From assembly GCA_000733415.1 (NCBI GenBank), contig KL662191.1:3562867-3626866 (forward strand): a stretch of DNA of 64,000 nt, read 5' to 3'. Every line of letters begins with the position of its first letter. Positions within the stretch are counted from its first letter, which is position 1. Position numbers and translations under genes: made by a program. Below are positions 41,753 to 50,732 of the stretch, in pieces. The notes under the pieces are model-generated. The model saw only the letters and a program-made list of their open reading frames with translations. It did no database searches and was not told the DNA's origin. Source of the stretch: [Leptolyngbya] sp. JSC-1 (GTDB lineage: Bacteria > Cyanobacteriota > Cyanobacteriia > Elainellales > Elainellaceae).

Positions 41753-44341
41753 ATGACCAAGTCACCGCTGGTATTTAACCAGAATCGCTACTACAAGGGG
41801 TTTGCTCATACTGGTCTTTCCGCGAATCTACTCACGCAAACATTTCCATTCTATTTGGCCTTTCGGGCCGACGGGCAGCTCGTGCAGATTGGAGATGCCA
41901 TGCAGCGGCTCTGTCCTCACCTCACCCCAGGTCAACCGATTGATTACTACTTTCAGCTTCGACAACCCAGCGTTGAGTTTCAATCCCTGACTCAGCCGCT
42001 CGATGATTTGCTGCAGTTGGAATGTCTAGCCAACCAAGTCCAGTTTGAAGGCCGCGCCATTTACGTTGAACAGCAGGAACTGATTTACTTTCTTGGCTCA
42101 CCTCGCCTCGATGATGCCTACACCTTAAATTCACTGGTTGCTAAGGTGGCCAACCGCTCCAGTCGCGGTGCCGCCTCGGATATGCTGCTATTGCTTCAGG
42201 CGCGCGCCACCAGCCTATCGGATACACGCCGACTGGCTGAAAAAATTGCGGAACAGCGAGCCGAGCTGCGGCAGGCTCTACGACAGGCTGAGCTAGCTAC
42301 GGCAGTATTAGAGCAAGCGGCTGACGCGATTGAAATCACCGATGCCGATGCCCATTTACTCTACGTCAATCCAGCCTTCGAACGCATTACCGGCTATCGA
42401 CGCGATGAGGTGATGGGCAAAACCGTTGCCGAATTGTTTTGTCTGGGACAGCCCGACGAGACTTTGTATCAAGAGATTGCCCGAACCATTACGGCAGGAA
42501 AGGTCTGGCAAGGCTCCTGTATGGGTAGGCGCAAGGACGGCTCATCCTATCCTCAAGAAGTGACGATTTTTCCAATTCATAACAAAGCGGGACAAATTAC
42601 CAATCGCGTCGCCATCAAGCGGGATGTCAGCGACCGTCAACGCACCCAAGAAAAGCTGGGCAATTCCCTTTCACTGCTGCAAGCCACATTTGAAGCCACT
42701 GCCGACGGCATTTTAGTCACGAATGGGCAGGGAAACATCCTCAATTTCAACCAAAAGTTCGCCGAACTTTGGCAAATTTCAACTAATCAGCTCATTTCTT
42801 GGGATGAGTTTCATGATCTGAAGTTCATCGCTCGCTTTCTCAAGCATCCCTACCAGTTTTCTAGCCGGATCCAAGAACTCTACACGCAGCCGCAGATTGA
42901 AAGCCACGACATTTTGGAGCTGAAAGACGGGCGCTATCTGGAAGGACGGTCCTGTCCTCAGCGCTCAGGCGATTCCGTAATTGGGCGAGTCTGGAGTTTT
43001 CGGGATGTCACTGAACGGCTGCAAACCGAAGCCAAAATTCGTTACCAAGCCTCTCACGATCTGCTCACCGGCTTGCCCAACCGCATGTTTTTCAATCAGC
43101 GGCTAGCTGACGCACTAGCTGAAGCAATTCGGCAGCAAAAGCTCTTAGCCGTGATGTTTATAGACCTGGATCGCTTCAAGCTAATCAACGACTCGTTGGG
43201 ACATGCTGCTGGAGACCAGTTGCTGCAAGAAGTTGCACAGCGGTTGCGCACTTGCCTGCGGAAGCACGACCTGGTGGCGCGCTGGGCTGGCGATGAGTTT
43301 ACGCTGCTCTTAACCGATATCAACTGTGTTGAAGATGCTGTCACCATTGCCCAAAAGATCCTCTGGGCGATGAAAGCTGACTTTGAGCTAGAGGGGCACA
43401 GGCTCCACATTAGCAGCAGCATTGGCATCGCAGTTTACCCCAACGATGGTGAAGACGCTGAGACTCTGCTCAAAAATGCCGATGCCGCCCTCTACCGGGC
43501 TAAAGACAGCGGACGCAATGGTTATCATCTCTATACCTCGGCAATCAACTCGGAAACCTCGGAATGGCTAGCGCTGGAAAGCCACCTGCACCGTGCTCTG
43601 GAACGCTGGGAGTTTGTGCTGTATTACCAGCCGCAGGTGAATGTGGTGACAGGGGAGATTACCCAAATGGAAGCGCTTTTACGCTGGCAACACCCAGAAA
43701 TGGGGCTAGTGCCACCCGGTAAGTTCATTCCCCTAGCTGAAGAAAATGGCTTGATTGTACCAATTGGCGAATGGGTGCTGCGTACGGCGTGTGCCCAAAC
43801 TTGTGCTTGGCAGGCCGCTGGTTTACCTCCAGTCCGCATTGCCGTCAATCTTTCGGCGCGTCAATTGCGGCAGCCCAATTTGGTCGAGATGGTGGCGCAG
43901 GTGCTGAGCGATACGGGATTGGCTCCCCGCTACCTGGAGCTGGAAATTACCGAAACCACCGTGATGAAAAACGTGGAGCTGACCAAAACAATTCTCTGCG
44001 AACTGCATCGCATGGGTGTTTCGATGGCAATGGATGATTTTGGCACTGGCTATTCGTCGCTCGGCTATCTGAAGAAATTTCCCTTTAATACCCTCAAAAT
44101 TGATCAGTCCTTTGTGCGAGATTTGACCACCGATCCAAACGACAAGGCAATTGTGGCCGCCATTATTGCAATGGGACGAGTGCTGAATCTGAAACTAGTA
44201 GCCGAAGGCGTTGAGACCAAGGTGCAAGAACATTCGCTGCTCTCGCTCGACTGTGAAGAAATGCAGGGCTATTTGTTTAGTCCGCCGCTATCAACCGAAG
44301 AAGCGACGCTGCTGCTAGAGAGTCAGCTTTTGCACTCTTGA
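41753..44341 (+). CDS. HNOBA-PAS-PAS-GGDEF-EAL c-di-GMP signalling protein
   Basis: The 862-residue protein (ATG 41753; GTG at 41738 is the alternative) opens with an HNOBA-type domain at about 20-150: FPFYLAFRADGQLVQIGDAM, then YYFQLRQPSVEF, then EQQELIYFLGSPRLDD. A coiled coil, two PAS domains (from about 184: VLEQAADAIEITDADAHLLY; then LLQATFEATADGILVTN), a GGDEF domain from about 430 and an EAL domain from about 595 follow. The GGDEF signature reads AGDEF (RWAGDEFTLLL); the I-site is not obvious. The EAL domain has EALLRWQHP, NLSARQL, ETTVMK and MDDFGTGYSSLGYLKKFP, so a working phosphodiesterase is likely. HNOBA is usually coupled to H-NOX sensors; none is adjacent. It is probably soluble. 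Confidence 0.88.
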   Translation: MTKSPLVFNQNRYYKGFAHTGLSANLLTQTFPFYLAFRADGQLVQIGDAMQRLCPHLTPGQPIDYYFQLRQPSVEFQSLTQPLDDLLQLECLANQVQFEGRAIYVEQQELIYFLGSPRLDDAYTLNSLVAKVANRSSRGAASDMLLLLQARATSLSDTRRLAEKIAEQRAELRQALRQAELATAVLEQAADAIEITDADAHLLYVNPAFERITGYRRDEVMGKTVAELFCLGQPDETLYQEIARTITAGKVWQGSCMGRRKDGSSYPQEVTIFPIHNKAGQITNRVAIKRDVSDRQRTQEKLGNSLSLLQATFEATADGILVTNGQGNILNFNQKFAELWQISTNQLISWDEFHDLKFIARFLKHPYQFSSRIQELYTQPQIESHDILELKDGRYLEGRSCPQRSGDSVIGRVWSFRDVTERLQTEAKIRYQASHDLLTGLPNRMFFNQRLADALAEAIRQQKLLAVMFIDLDRFKLINDSLGHAAGDQLLQEVAQRLRTCLRKHDLVARWAGDEFTLLLTDINCVEDAVTIAQKILWAMKADFELEGHRLHISSSIGIAVYPNDGEDAETLLKNADAALYRAKDSGRNGYHLYTSAINSETSEWLALESHLHRALERWEFVLYYQPQVNVVTGEITQMEALLRWQHPEMGLVPPGKFIPLAEENGLIVPIGEWVLRTACAQTCAWQAAGLPPVRIAVNLSARQLRQPNLVEMVAQVLSDTGLAPRYLELEITETTVMKNVELTKTILCELHRMGVSMAMDDFGTGYSSLGYLKKFPFNTLKIDQSFVRDLTTDPNDKAIVAAIIAMGRVLNLKLVAEGVETKVQEHSLLSLDCEEMQGYLFSPPLSTEEATLLLESQLLHS

Positions 44342-44474
44342 GATCCACTCGCGAATCCGATTGATCCGGATAGTTGCTTCGGTTTATGCCGATTTTTTGA
44401 AAATGGATGTAAATTGTGAATCTCCCTTCTGGTGGTAACCACTCAGACGCATTCACGGGTAATATGTACATTAG

Positions 44475-44600
44475 CAGTGCTATGCCCCTAGGCGGCACTG
44501 ATGTTGAATTTAGAGTTCTTATGGACCGAAGTCCATTCCCCCACAGTACATTCCCTCTCTAGACTGGTGAGCCGTTAGTCTCCCAGCGCGTGGGAGGCTA
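44475..44600 (+). promoter_or_regulatory. structured 5' leader of mgtE
   Basis: Three hairpins lie in series before mgtE: cagtgc (44475-44480) with gcactg (44495-44500), atggac (44521-44526) with gtccat (44531-44536) closed by a cgaa tetraloop, and a 10-bp stem with one G-T pair, 44576-44585 with 44591-44600, around gcgcg. The last ends one base before the ribosome-binding site AGGAGG (44602-44607). It does not match the M-box riboswitch signature as I recall it. Confidence 0.45.
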
Positions 44601-44612
44601 TAGGAGGTTGTC

Positions 44613-45977
44613 ATGCTCACTACCCCAGAGAAGCACATTTCTCTAGCAGAGTTTACTGGGACAGAAGTTGCTGGCTTAAACCAAGTCAAATGGGAGTTGA
44701 ATCAACTTCCGGCTGTGGATGTTGGTGATTACATTGTGGATCTCCCGTCCGAACGGCGCGCCATTGCCTTCCGACTGCTGAACAAGGACATTGCTACCGA
44801 TGTATTCGAATATCTGCCGCCCGAGATTCAGGAAGAGTTGATCAGCTCCTTGCAAGCGGCGGATGTGCGGCGATTGGTGGAATCGATGCGTCCCGATGAC
44901 CGGGCCGAACTGTTTGACGAACTACCCGCCCGGATTGTTAAACGCCTGCTGCAACAGCTCAGCCCAACCGAACGCCAAGCCACCGCCACGATTCTCGGCT
45001 ATCCGGAAGGCACGGCAGGCCGGGTGATGACCACTGAATATGTGCAGTTGCGCGAAGGCTTGACCGTTGGTGAAGCGCTGGAAAAAATCCGCTTGACTGA
45101 CCGAGACAAAGAAACCATTTACTACGCCTATGTCACTGACGATCAGCGGCGCTTGGTGCGGGTGGTATCCCTGCGGCAGTTGTTCTTCACAATTCCGACG
45201 ACGCTGGTGCGAGATGTGGCTAGTACCCGCGTGATCAAAGCCTATACCCAGATGCCGCAGGAAGAAGTGGCGCAGATCATGAAGCGCTATGACCTGATTG
45301 CCTTGCCAGTGGTGGATCGGGAAGACCGGCTGGTGGGGATTGTCACCATCGATGATGTGGTGGATATTCTGGAAGAAGAAGCCACCGAAGATATCCAAAA
45401 GCTAGCGGGTGTCAGCGGCGGTGATGAATCGGCCCTAGCTTCGCCCCAAGTCACATTACGCAAACGTCTACCCTGGCTGGTGGGCAACATTGCCCTTTAC
45501 ATTGGTGCAGCGAGTGCAATTGCACCATTTCAGGGTGTGATTTCGCTGGTGCCAGTTCTGTCAGTCCTGATGCCGATTTTGGCCAACAGCAGTGGCAATG
45601 TGGCGTTCCAAGTTCTGTCTGTAACGGTACGGGGCTTGGGTGTAGGCGAAATTACTCCCAAAGATACGCTGCAAGTTTTGCGCAAAGAGATTTTAGCGGG
45701 AATCGGAACGGCGCTGGTGCTAGGACTTGCCCTGAGTCTGCTATCCCTCGTTTGGGCACCGCCGCACGAACGCTGGGTTGGGGCATTGGCAGGACTGGTA
45801 ATGCTGACGAATGTGCTGCTTGCTGTCACGCTGGGCACCCTGTTGCCGATGGGCCTAAAGCGGCTCAACCTCGATCCAGCCCTGATCAGCGGCCCCCTGT
45901 TGACCACTACCCTGGATGCAGTTGGGTTTCTCACCTTCCTCAGTCTGATTTCAGTTGCTTTGCGGATAGTTGGATAG
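44613..45977 (+). CDS. mgtE: magnesium transporter MgtE
   Basis: MgtE is a gated Mg2+ channel. The 454-residue protein has the N domain (LPSERRAIAFRLLNKDIATDV; REELDELP-like FDELPARIVKRLLQQLSP), two CBS domains (GRVMTTEYVQLREGLTVGEAL; VVSLRQLFFTIPTTLVRDV; YDLIALPVVDREDRLVGIVTIDDVVDIL) that bind Mg2+ and close the pore, and five membrane helices with the P-A/N-S-N-V block VLMPILANSSGNVAFQ typical of MgtE. The ATG at 44613 has AGGAGG 5 bp upstream. A structured leader precedes it and a terminator hairpin follows. It stands alone. Confidence 0.95.
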   Translation: MLTTPEKHISLAEFTGTEVAGLNQVKWELNQLPAVDVGDYIVDLPSERRAIAFRLLNKDIATDVFEYLPPEIQEELISSLQAADVRRLVESMRPDDRAELFDELPARIVKRLLQQLSPTERQATATILGYPEGTAGRVMTTEYVQLREGLTVGEALEKIRLTDRDKETIYYAYVTDDQRRLVRVVSLRQLFFTIPTTLVRDVASTRVIKAYTQMPQEEVAQIMKRYDLIALPVVDREDRLVGIVTIDDVVDILEEEATEDIQKLAGVSGGDESALASPQVTLRKRLPWLVGNIALYIGAASAIAPFQGVISLVPVLSVLMPILANSSGNVAFQVLSVTVRGLGVGEITPKDTLQVLRKEILAGIGTALVLGLALSLLSLVWAPPHERWVGALAGLVMLTNVLLAVTLGTLLPMGLKRLNLDPALISGPLLTTTLDAVGFLTFLSLISVALRIVG

Positions 45978-45988
45978 ATTTTTATTGG

Positions 45989-46013
45989 AGACGTTCATTA
46001 GAGCGTCTTTTTT
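45989..46013 (+). terminator. putative rho-independent terminator of mgtE
   Basis: agacg (45989-45993) pairs with cgtct (46004-46008) and is followed by six T (46008-46013). The stem is short at 5 bp plus a wobble pair and the loop is 10 nt. It lies 12 bp past the mgtE stop and abuts the 3' end of the convergent HAD gene. Confidence 0.5.
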
Positions 46014-46791
46014 AATGACTTTTCATATACGACACGAGTTCACAAAAGCCTGCAACTTCAGCCTTCTGAGTCAGGTAGGCAGGCAGATGGGTGATTTGGT
46101 CTACATAGTGCCGCAGGTTCGCGACCCCGACTGAAACCGGAAAATAGTTGGGGTCGAACAAACTCTGGTCATTGGGGCTGTCACCCACGGTAATAACCTC
46201 AACTGGCGTAAGCTGCGGAAAATAACGGTTTAGAACCGTTTGCAGGCCGATTGCCTTTTCCTGCTGCAGCGGCTTGATATGACATTGCACCGTACTATAG
46301 GTAAACCCCCAGCCCTGCTGATGACAGCGGCTCTGCATGTGTTGCAACTCTCTTAAGCTCAGCCCTTGCACATCGAAGGTCCAATCTGTGATCCGAAACG
46401 GATTGTCGGTAGACTCTTGGATTTTGGGGAATTCTCGCTGTAAATCAGCGAACATCTGCGCCAGCTTTTGGCGATGCTCGACGCGATTAGAAATATCAGA
46501 CAGGCCAATAGCTACTTCGTCTCTGGAGTAGTACAGACCCCCGTTTTCAGCAATTGCTCCAGCTACGGGCAGATAATGCACAATCGCGCTGACCCATCCC
46601 GCCGAACGTCCGGTGACAATCAGCACAGGAATACTAGCCTCTGCTAGCTCTGATAGGGTTTGCAGCAGTAGAGGAGTAAATTTTTCTGCCTGCGTCAGCG
46701 TACCATCCATGTCGGTGGCAATCAAACGCACTGATTGAAGCGCAGCAGAGGTAAGTGGCTGCAAGGGTTGCCAGGATTGGGTAAAGGTCAT
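46012..46791 (-). CDS. HAD-IIB family hydrolase (phosphatase)
   Basis: The 259-residue protein is a haloacid-dehalogenase phosphatase of subfamily IIB. Motif I is IATDMDGTLTQ with nucleophile Asp and acid/base Asp; motif II is VLIVTGRSAG; motif III Lys lies in QQEKAIGLQTVL; motif IV is TVGDSPNDQSLF. The cap domain is the alpha/beta type of the Cof/SPP group. It resembles mannosyl-3-phosphoglycerate or sucrose-phosphate phosphatases, but no synthase is adjacent, so the substrate is unassigned. The ATG at 46791 is preferred; TTG at 46830 would extend it. A membrane-protein gene lies 39 bp upstream, giving a probable operon. Confidence 0.85.
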   Translation of the reverse strand: MTFTQSWQPLQPLTSAALQSVRLIATDMDGTLTQAEKFTPLLLQTLSELAEASIPVLIVTGRSAGWVSAIVHYLPVAGAIAENGGLYYSRDEVAIGLSDISNRVEHRQKLAQMFADLQREFPKIQESTDNPFRITDWTFDVQGLSLRELQHMQSRCHQQGWGFTYSTVQCHIKPLQQEKAIGLQTVLNRYFPQLTPVEVITVGDSPNDQSLFDPNYFPVSVGVANLRHYVDQITHLPAYLTQKAEVAGFCELVSYMKSH

Positions 46792-46830
46792 GGGCAGAAT
46801 TTCAATATGACTTTCAACTATGACTTTCAA

Positions 46831-47223
46831 CTACAGGCGGACACGAGTAAGAAGCCAAGGCATGAGCGCAAACACACCCAGCATGATGTAGTAGATTGTG
46901 CCAGAGACAGGATCAGGGTTGATCAACGATTCAGTCGGCGACAATCCGCGCAGGCCCACACCGACCGCGATCTCTGCCAGCAGCAGCAGACCTAGAGCAA
47001 TCAGACCCAGACTGAGTAGACTCCAGGAATTCGTGAAATCAGCATGCTGCCTCACCCAACGCGCTGCTAGCCCAATTGCAATCAACATCAGCGGCATCTC
47101 CAGCAGCTCAGCCATTCTAGTTCCAACATGGGGCGCAACCAACAGGACACGAATAAAACCAAGCACAAATCCAGCCCCGAAAACAATAGCAAAGTAAATT
47201 ACAGCTAGCTTGAACACCTGCAT
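46831..47223 (-). CDS. four-helix membrane protein, unrecognised
   Basis: The 130-residue protein has four hydrophobic segments: LAVIYFAIVFGAGFVLGFIRVL, LLEMPLMLIAIGLAARWV, SLLSLGLIALGLLLLAEIAVG and IYYIMLGVFALMPWLL. Charged loops (RQHADFTNS; RGLSPTESL) separate them. I do not recognise the family with certainty; it resembles uncharacterised conserved small membrane proteins. The ATG is at 47223. It precedes the HAD gene by 39 bp on the same strand. It could be a membrane anchor or a regulator, but there is no evidence. Confidence 0.7.
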   Translation of the reverse strand: MQVFKLAVIYFAIVFGAGFVLGFIRVLLVAPHVGTRMAELLEMPLMLIAIGLAARWVRQHADFTNSWSLLSLGLIALGLLLLAEIAVGVGLRGLSPTESLINPDPVSGTIYYIMLGVFALMPWLLTRVRL

Positions 47224-47668
47224 AGGGCAATCTGGTGGAAGATAGGAAATAACAAGGGAATAGCGACAGGGAACTCTGAGAAACTACCGGGTAGCTTATA
47301 AGTCTCTTAACCGAATAACTGCAGGGCTTACGCATTTGCCTCCTAAATCCCCCAATTCTGGGGGACTTCCAATCTGTTTCCCCCCAGATTTGGGGGCTAG
47401 GGGGGCAGAAATTGCTGAGCTGCGTAAGTCGTGAACTGGTTAGAACGCTGGTCCTACAACTATAGTGTTTGCCAGAAGAAGATAGAACATTGTTGTGGGC
47501 GCGAAGCGCCCCTACAACAAATCTCTGTCTAACTGTCGTGGCGATGGCTATAGTACCTAAAATCTTATTGGTTGTCTTACCAAAAGTCAGGGTAGGATTT
47601 GAGGCGAGGCAGGCCAGAGACGGTTAGAGAAAGCTAGAGAAGGTTAGAGAACAACAGGGAGCAAGAAC
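47224..47668. repeat. repeat-rich divergent spacer
   Basis: This 445-bp gap holds a GC-rich inverted-repeat block at 47343-47407 with repeated cccccaat/attggggg-like words, a 13-bp-class hairpin at 47490-47520 (ttgttgtgggcgc, loop gaa, gcgccc then acaacaa) and a 10-bp tandem repeat (ggttagagaa type, three copies) at 47622-47651. No gene is seen. Confidence 0.7.
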
Positions 47669-48775
47669 ATGTACCGCAATGGCAGACCGCGCTTGTTTTG
47701 GTCATTGATTTTACTATTAGCATTGGTGAGTACGCTGTGTCTGTACCAACTTGCAACTACGACACTACACAGTGCCCTACAACAGGGAGTACTATCGGCC
47801 AATGTCAATCAAGCCGCGATTTCTGGCGGACGGGCTAAAGGCGGCACCTTCAATCGGCCCTCGTCGCCAGCCCCCAGCTATAGCCCAACTCCCAGCTACA
47901 GTCGGTCTGCTCCCAGGGGTTATTCAGAAGGTTACTCTGATTATGATGAACGGCCAAGCCGCCCCTATCCCCGCTCTTACTATCCCAGCTATCCGGCTCC
48001 CGCACCGATTCTAATTCCCTTTCCCGCTGCTCCTGGTCCAACCTATGCCCCCAGCCCAACCTATGCTGAACCCGTAGACGACGGATTAGATATTGGCTTC
48101 ATTTTTGTATTGCTGGTTTTAGGTTTTGCTGTTTTACCGATTGTTCTCAACTATATTCGTTTAAGTTCTACTAAATCTGAGCAAACGGGCGCTGATCAGC
48201 TAAACGAATTGGCAAACGACGTGGTAACTGTGACGCGGCTACAGGTAGCCTTACTCGCTCAGGCTCGCGAACTTCAGCGAGACTTAACGACCCTTGCCGA
48301 GCAAGCAGACCTAAGCACCAAGCAAGGTCTATCTGAACTACTGCGGGAGACGATTCTGGCCCTGTTGCGCAACCCGGAGTACTGGACCCATGCGCGCAGC
48401 AGCTCCCAAACCCTGAAAACTCGCGAAGCAGGCAGTCGCCTGTTTGAACGCCTCTCTCTGGAAGAGCGCAGTAAATTCAGCATGGAAACGCTGGTGAATG
48501 TGGGTGGCCAAGTGCGTCGCCAAACCATGCCGACCAGCGATGCCGATCCGGCGGCTTACATCGTCGTGACCCTGTTGGTAGGTACCGCCGATGATTATCC
48601 CTTGATCGGTACGGTGCGGTCCACCAGTGAACTGAAACAGGCACTGCAACGGCTGGGTGCGATTTCCCCCGACTATCTGCTGGTCTACGAACTGCTTTGG
48701 ACACCACAGGATGAGCGAGACAGCCTCAGCCGCGAGGAGTTAATTGCCCAATATCCAGACCTGGTCCAGCTTTAG
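47669..48775 (+). CDS. DUF1517 family membrane-anchored protein
   Basis: The 368-residue protein has an N-terminal signal anchor (SLILLLALVSTLCLYQLA), a Pro/Ser/Tyr-rich segment (SPAPSYSPTPSYSRSAP; RPYPRSYYPSYPAPAP) to about residue 130, one membrane helix (IGFIFVLLVLGFAVLPIV) and a soluble DUF1517 domain (TVTRLQVALLAQARELQRDL; QTLKTREAGSRLFERLSLEE; YIVVTLLVGTADDYPLI). Cyanobacterial and plastid members exist; the function is not known. The ATG is at 47669. SGGRAKGGTF after the first helix is typical of the family. Confidence 0.85.
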   Translation: MYRNGRPRLFWSLILLLALVSTLCLYQLATTTLHSALQQGVLSANVNQAAISGGRAKGGTFNRPSSPAPSYSPTPSYSRSAPRGYSEGYSDYDERPSRPYPRSYYPSYPAPAPILIPFPAAPGPTYAPSPTYAEPVDDGLDIGFIFVLLVLGFAVLPIVLNYIRLSSTKSEQTGADQLNELANDVVTVTRLQVALLAQARELQRDLTTLAEQADLSTKQGLSELLRETILALLRNPEYWTHARSSSQTLKTREAGSRLFERLSLEERSKFSMETLVNVGGQVRRQTMPTSDADPAAYIVVTLLVGTADDYPLIGTVRSTSELKQALQRLGAISPDYLLVYELLWTPQDERDSLSREELIAQYPDLVQL

Positions 48776-48802
48776 AGACCCATCCACTCACCCACTCCCC
48801 AC

Positions 48803-50449
48803 TCATCCACCCATTAAACGCAATGAAGAATGGGGAGCCGGCTGACAGAACTGAACTAGCCAATCCTTAATTCGATAGGTCGCGCGGCAGTCATCTTCGT
48901 TGTAGCGCAGGATTGCGTCTAGATATCGCTGTTCGCCTGTTTCCATCCATTGGGCAAACCAGCAAATCGACTGGGCACCGCCAGCATCCGGATCGCGCCA
49001 GTTGAAGCCGAGCCAGCGGGCAATTGGCTTCAGGGCATAGCTCTCGACCGGCAGAATTGCTACACGGGTAACGCGCTCATGCAAATCGATAAAGCGGTGC
49101 ATCAAGGGTTCTACCAGCTCCGGAGGCGTGTTGTAGATTTCTCCTAGCCGCCGTACTGCCTGCACCTCGTAGGGGCAAAAGTGAAAGATGGGCGCATCGG
49201 CATAGCGCCAGACAAGATCCAGAAACTGTCGCCAAATTAGTTCTTCTTCGGCAGTCGATTGGGCCAGCAGCGGGTAGAAAGTTTCGGTTTGAGTAACCCG
49301 GTTGACCACAAGTAGCCCATGCAGATAAATCAAACTTGGTTCTGGTGCAGCTTCGATGTCGAAGTAGAGTTCGATGGGCGCAGTGGGCAGTTCGTCTAGG
49401 GAGAGCAATAGCTCGGCAGGCTCTGACGCATCGGCAATTGCCTGGTTATAAAGCATAGCTTGCGCCTGTTTCACCAACCGCTGGGCGACTTGCAGGCCGA
49501 ACCCAGGGAGGTTTTCCAACTGCTTGGGATTAGCTGAGGCCAGTGCTTCCAGGGTAGTTAGCTCAAGGGCGCGCAAATGCGTATAGCGACTGGGCGTTAC
49601 CCCCGGCAGCAACGATAGGTGGGTATCAATTTGGGCCAGTTCGTAGCAATGGTTAAACCACTGGCAGAGGTCGCAGCGGTTATGGGCGATAAACACTTCC
49701 GGTTCTTCGGGGTGCAGCAGGGTTTGAATGCAGTCTCGCAAAATGTCCTGCATCCGGGGCACCGTTTCAGTCAGGTTCACCGCATAGGCTCCCCGCTGCC
49801 GCAGAAACAGCCAGCCAGTTTCCGGCCAGGCTCCCTGCACTGCAGTTAATACGTAGGCATGAAAGGCAACAGTAATCTGATAATCCATTTTGGGCCGTTT
49901 GCCCAGGCGAATATCGGCAGGTACATAGATCCAATCGCCAAAGATCGACTGACCGGGCTGTTTAATCAGCAAATTGGGACAGCTCACGAGCCGCAGGCCA
50001 TTCTCTAGCTCGACCAGCAGCACCGCCTCAGCGATTCGCTCCACGCCCTGCTGCATCAGAGTCAATGTAGCGGCAGATCCTGCGGTCCAGTCTCGGGCTG
50101 GATATTGGGGCCGGTGGGCCGTTTCCTCCCTGAGGACGGTTTGCCGATGGGCTAAACTATCTTGCCGCAGCTTGGCGACATAATCGCTCGGCGGGTCTCG
50201 CTGCTCTGGATCGCCATATAGCTCTAGAAAGGCTCGTCGCTGACAGCGCTGATATTGAAACAGCAAATCGTCTGTTAACCAAATGCCCTCCGGACTCGAC
50301 TGAACGGGCACAGAGGGCAGGGGCAACAAGTTTTTAGACACTAGAACCGAGAAGGCTGGTTGGCATCCCTCAGCCTCCTGGAAGTTAGGTCGGTGAGGGC
50401 TAACGGACAAGAGCCTCCTGCTTAGACAGGGCAAAACTGCCAGAGGCAT
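48803..50449 (-). CDS. TM0106 family RecB-like putative nuclease
   Basis: The 548-residue protein is of the TM0106 family, combining a RecB-type PD-(D/E)XK region with a C-terminal RNase H-like (RNase_H_2) exonuclease. GIWLTDDLLFQYQRCQRRAFLELYGDP opens the recognised domain at about residue 55, the cysteine cluster FIAHNRCDLCQWFNHCYELA is the Fe-S-type region, an HhH-like PKQLENLPGFGLQVAQRL follows, and the RNase H part has IELYFDIEAAPEPSLIYLHGL and LRYNEDDCRATYRIKDWL. The start is uncertain because the first 50 residues have no family similarity; the ATG at 50449 is used. The role is probably DNA processing. Many bacteria have it beside helicases, but here it stands alone. Confidence 0.85.
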   Translation of the reverse strand: MPLAVLPCLSRRLLSVSPHRPNFQEAEGCQPAFSVLVSKNLLPLPSVPVQSSPEGIWLTDDLLFQYQRCQRRAFLELYGDPEQRDPPSDYVAKLRQDSLAHRQTVLREETAHRPQYPARDWTAGSAATLTLMQQGVERIAEAVLLVELENGLRLVSCPNLLIKQPGQSIFGDWIYVPADIRLGKRPKMDYQITVAFHAYVLTAVQGAWPETGWLFLRQRGAYAVNLTETVPRMQDILRDCIQTLLHPEEPEVFIAHNRCDLCQWFNHCYELAQIDTHLSLLPGVTPSRYTHLRALELTTLEALASANPKQLENLPGFGLQVAQRLVKQAQAMLYNQAIADASEPAELLLSLDELPTAPIELYFDIEAAPEPSLIYLHGLLVVNRVTQTETFYPLLAQSTAEEELIWRQFLDLVWRYADAPIFHFCPYEVQAVRRLGEIYNTPPELVEPLMHRFIDLHERVTRVAILPVESYALKPIARWLGFNWRDPDAGGAQSICWFAQWMETGEQRYLDAILRYNEDDCRATYRIKDWLVQFCQPAPHSSLRLMGG

Positions 50450-50732
50450 GAAGAGCGAGGCGTCTCAGTGGCGATTCTGCTATCGGCCAACCGCAGGACT
50501 GAGTAAGGCTGCACAAACTTCGACTCAGGTGCGTTCGGCTCAAAGGGGTTCGGCTAGCGGCCTGTCGGCAATGGCTCATACCGGCTGGGATCTCACAGAG
50601 AGGTTGGATCTTTGTTGAACCAATTCCCTATGAATGTAACTTGATTTCGACCTGTTTGGCTATGGGGGCAGAGATTTTTATACTGGCAAGGCTGGCAAAA
50701 CACTAACCAACTAGCAACAACTGCACAGAAAC

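Noticed and set aside
46012..46791. Assigning the HAD phosphatase to mannosylglycerate or sucrose synthesis
   Set aside because: The fold fits these phosphatases but the substrate residues cannot be judged by eye and no synthase lies nearby.
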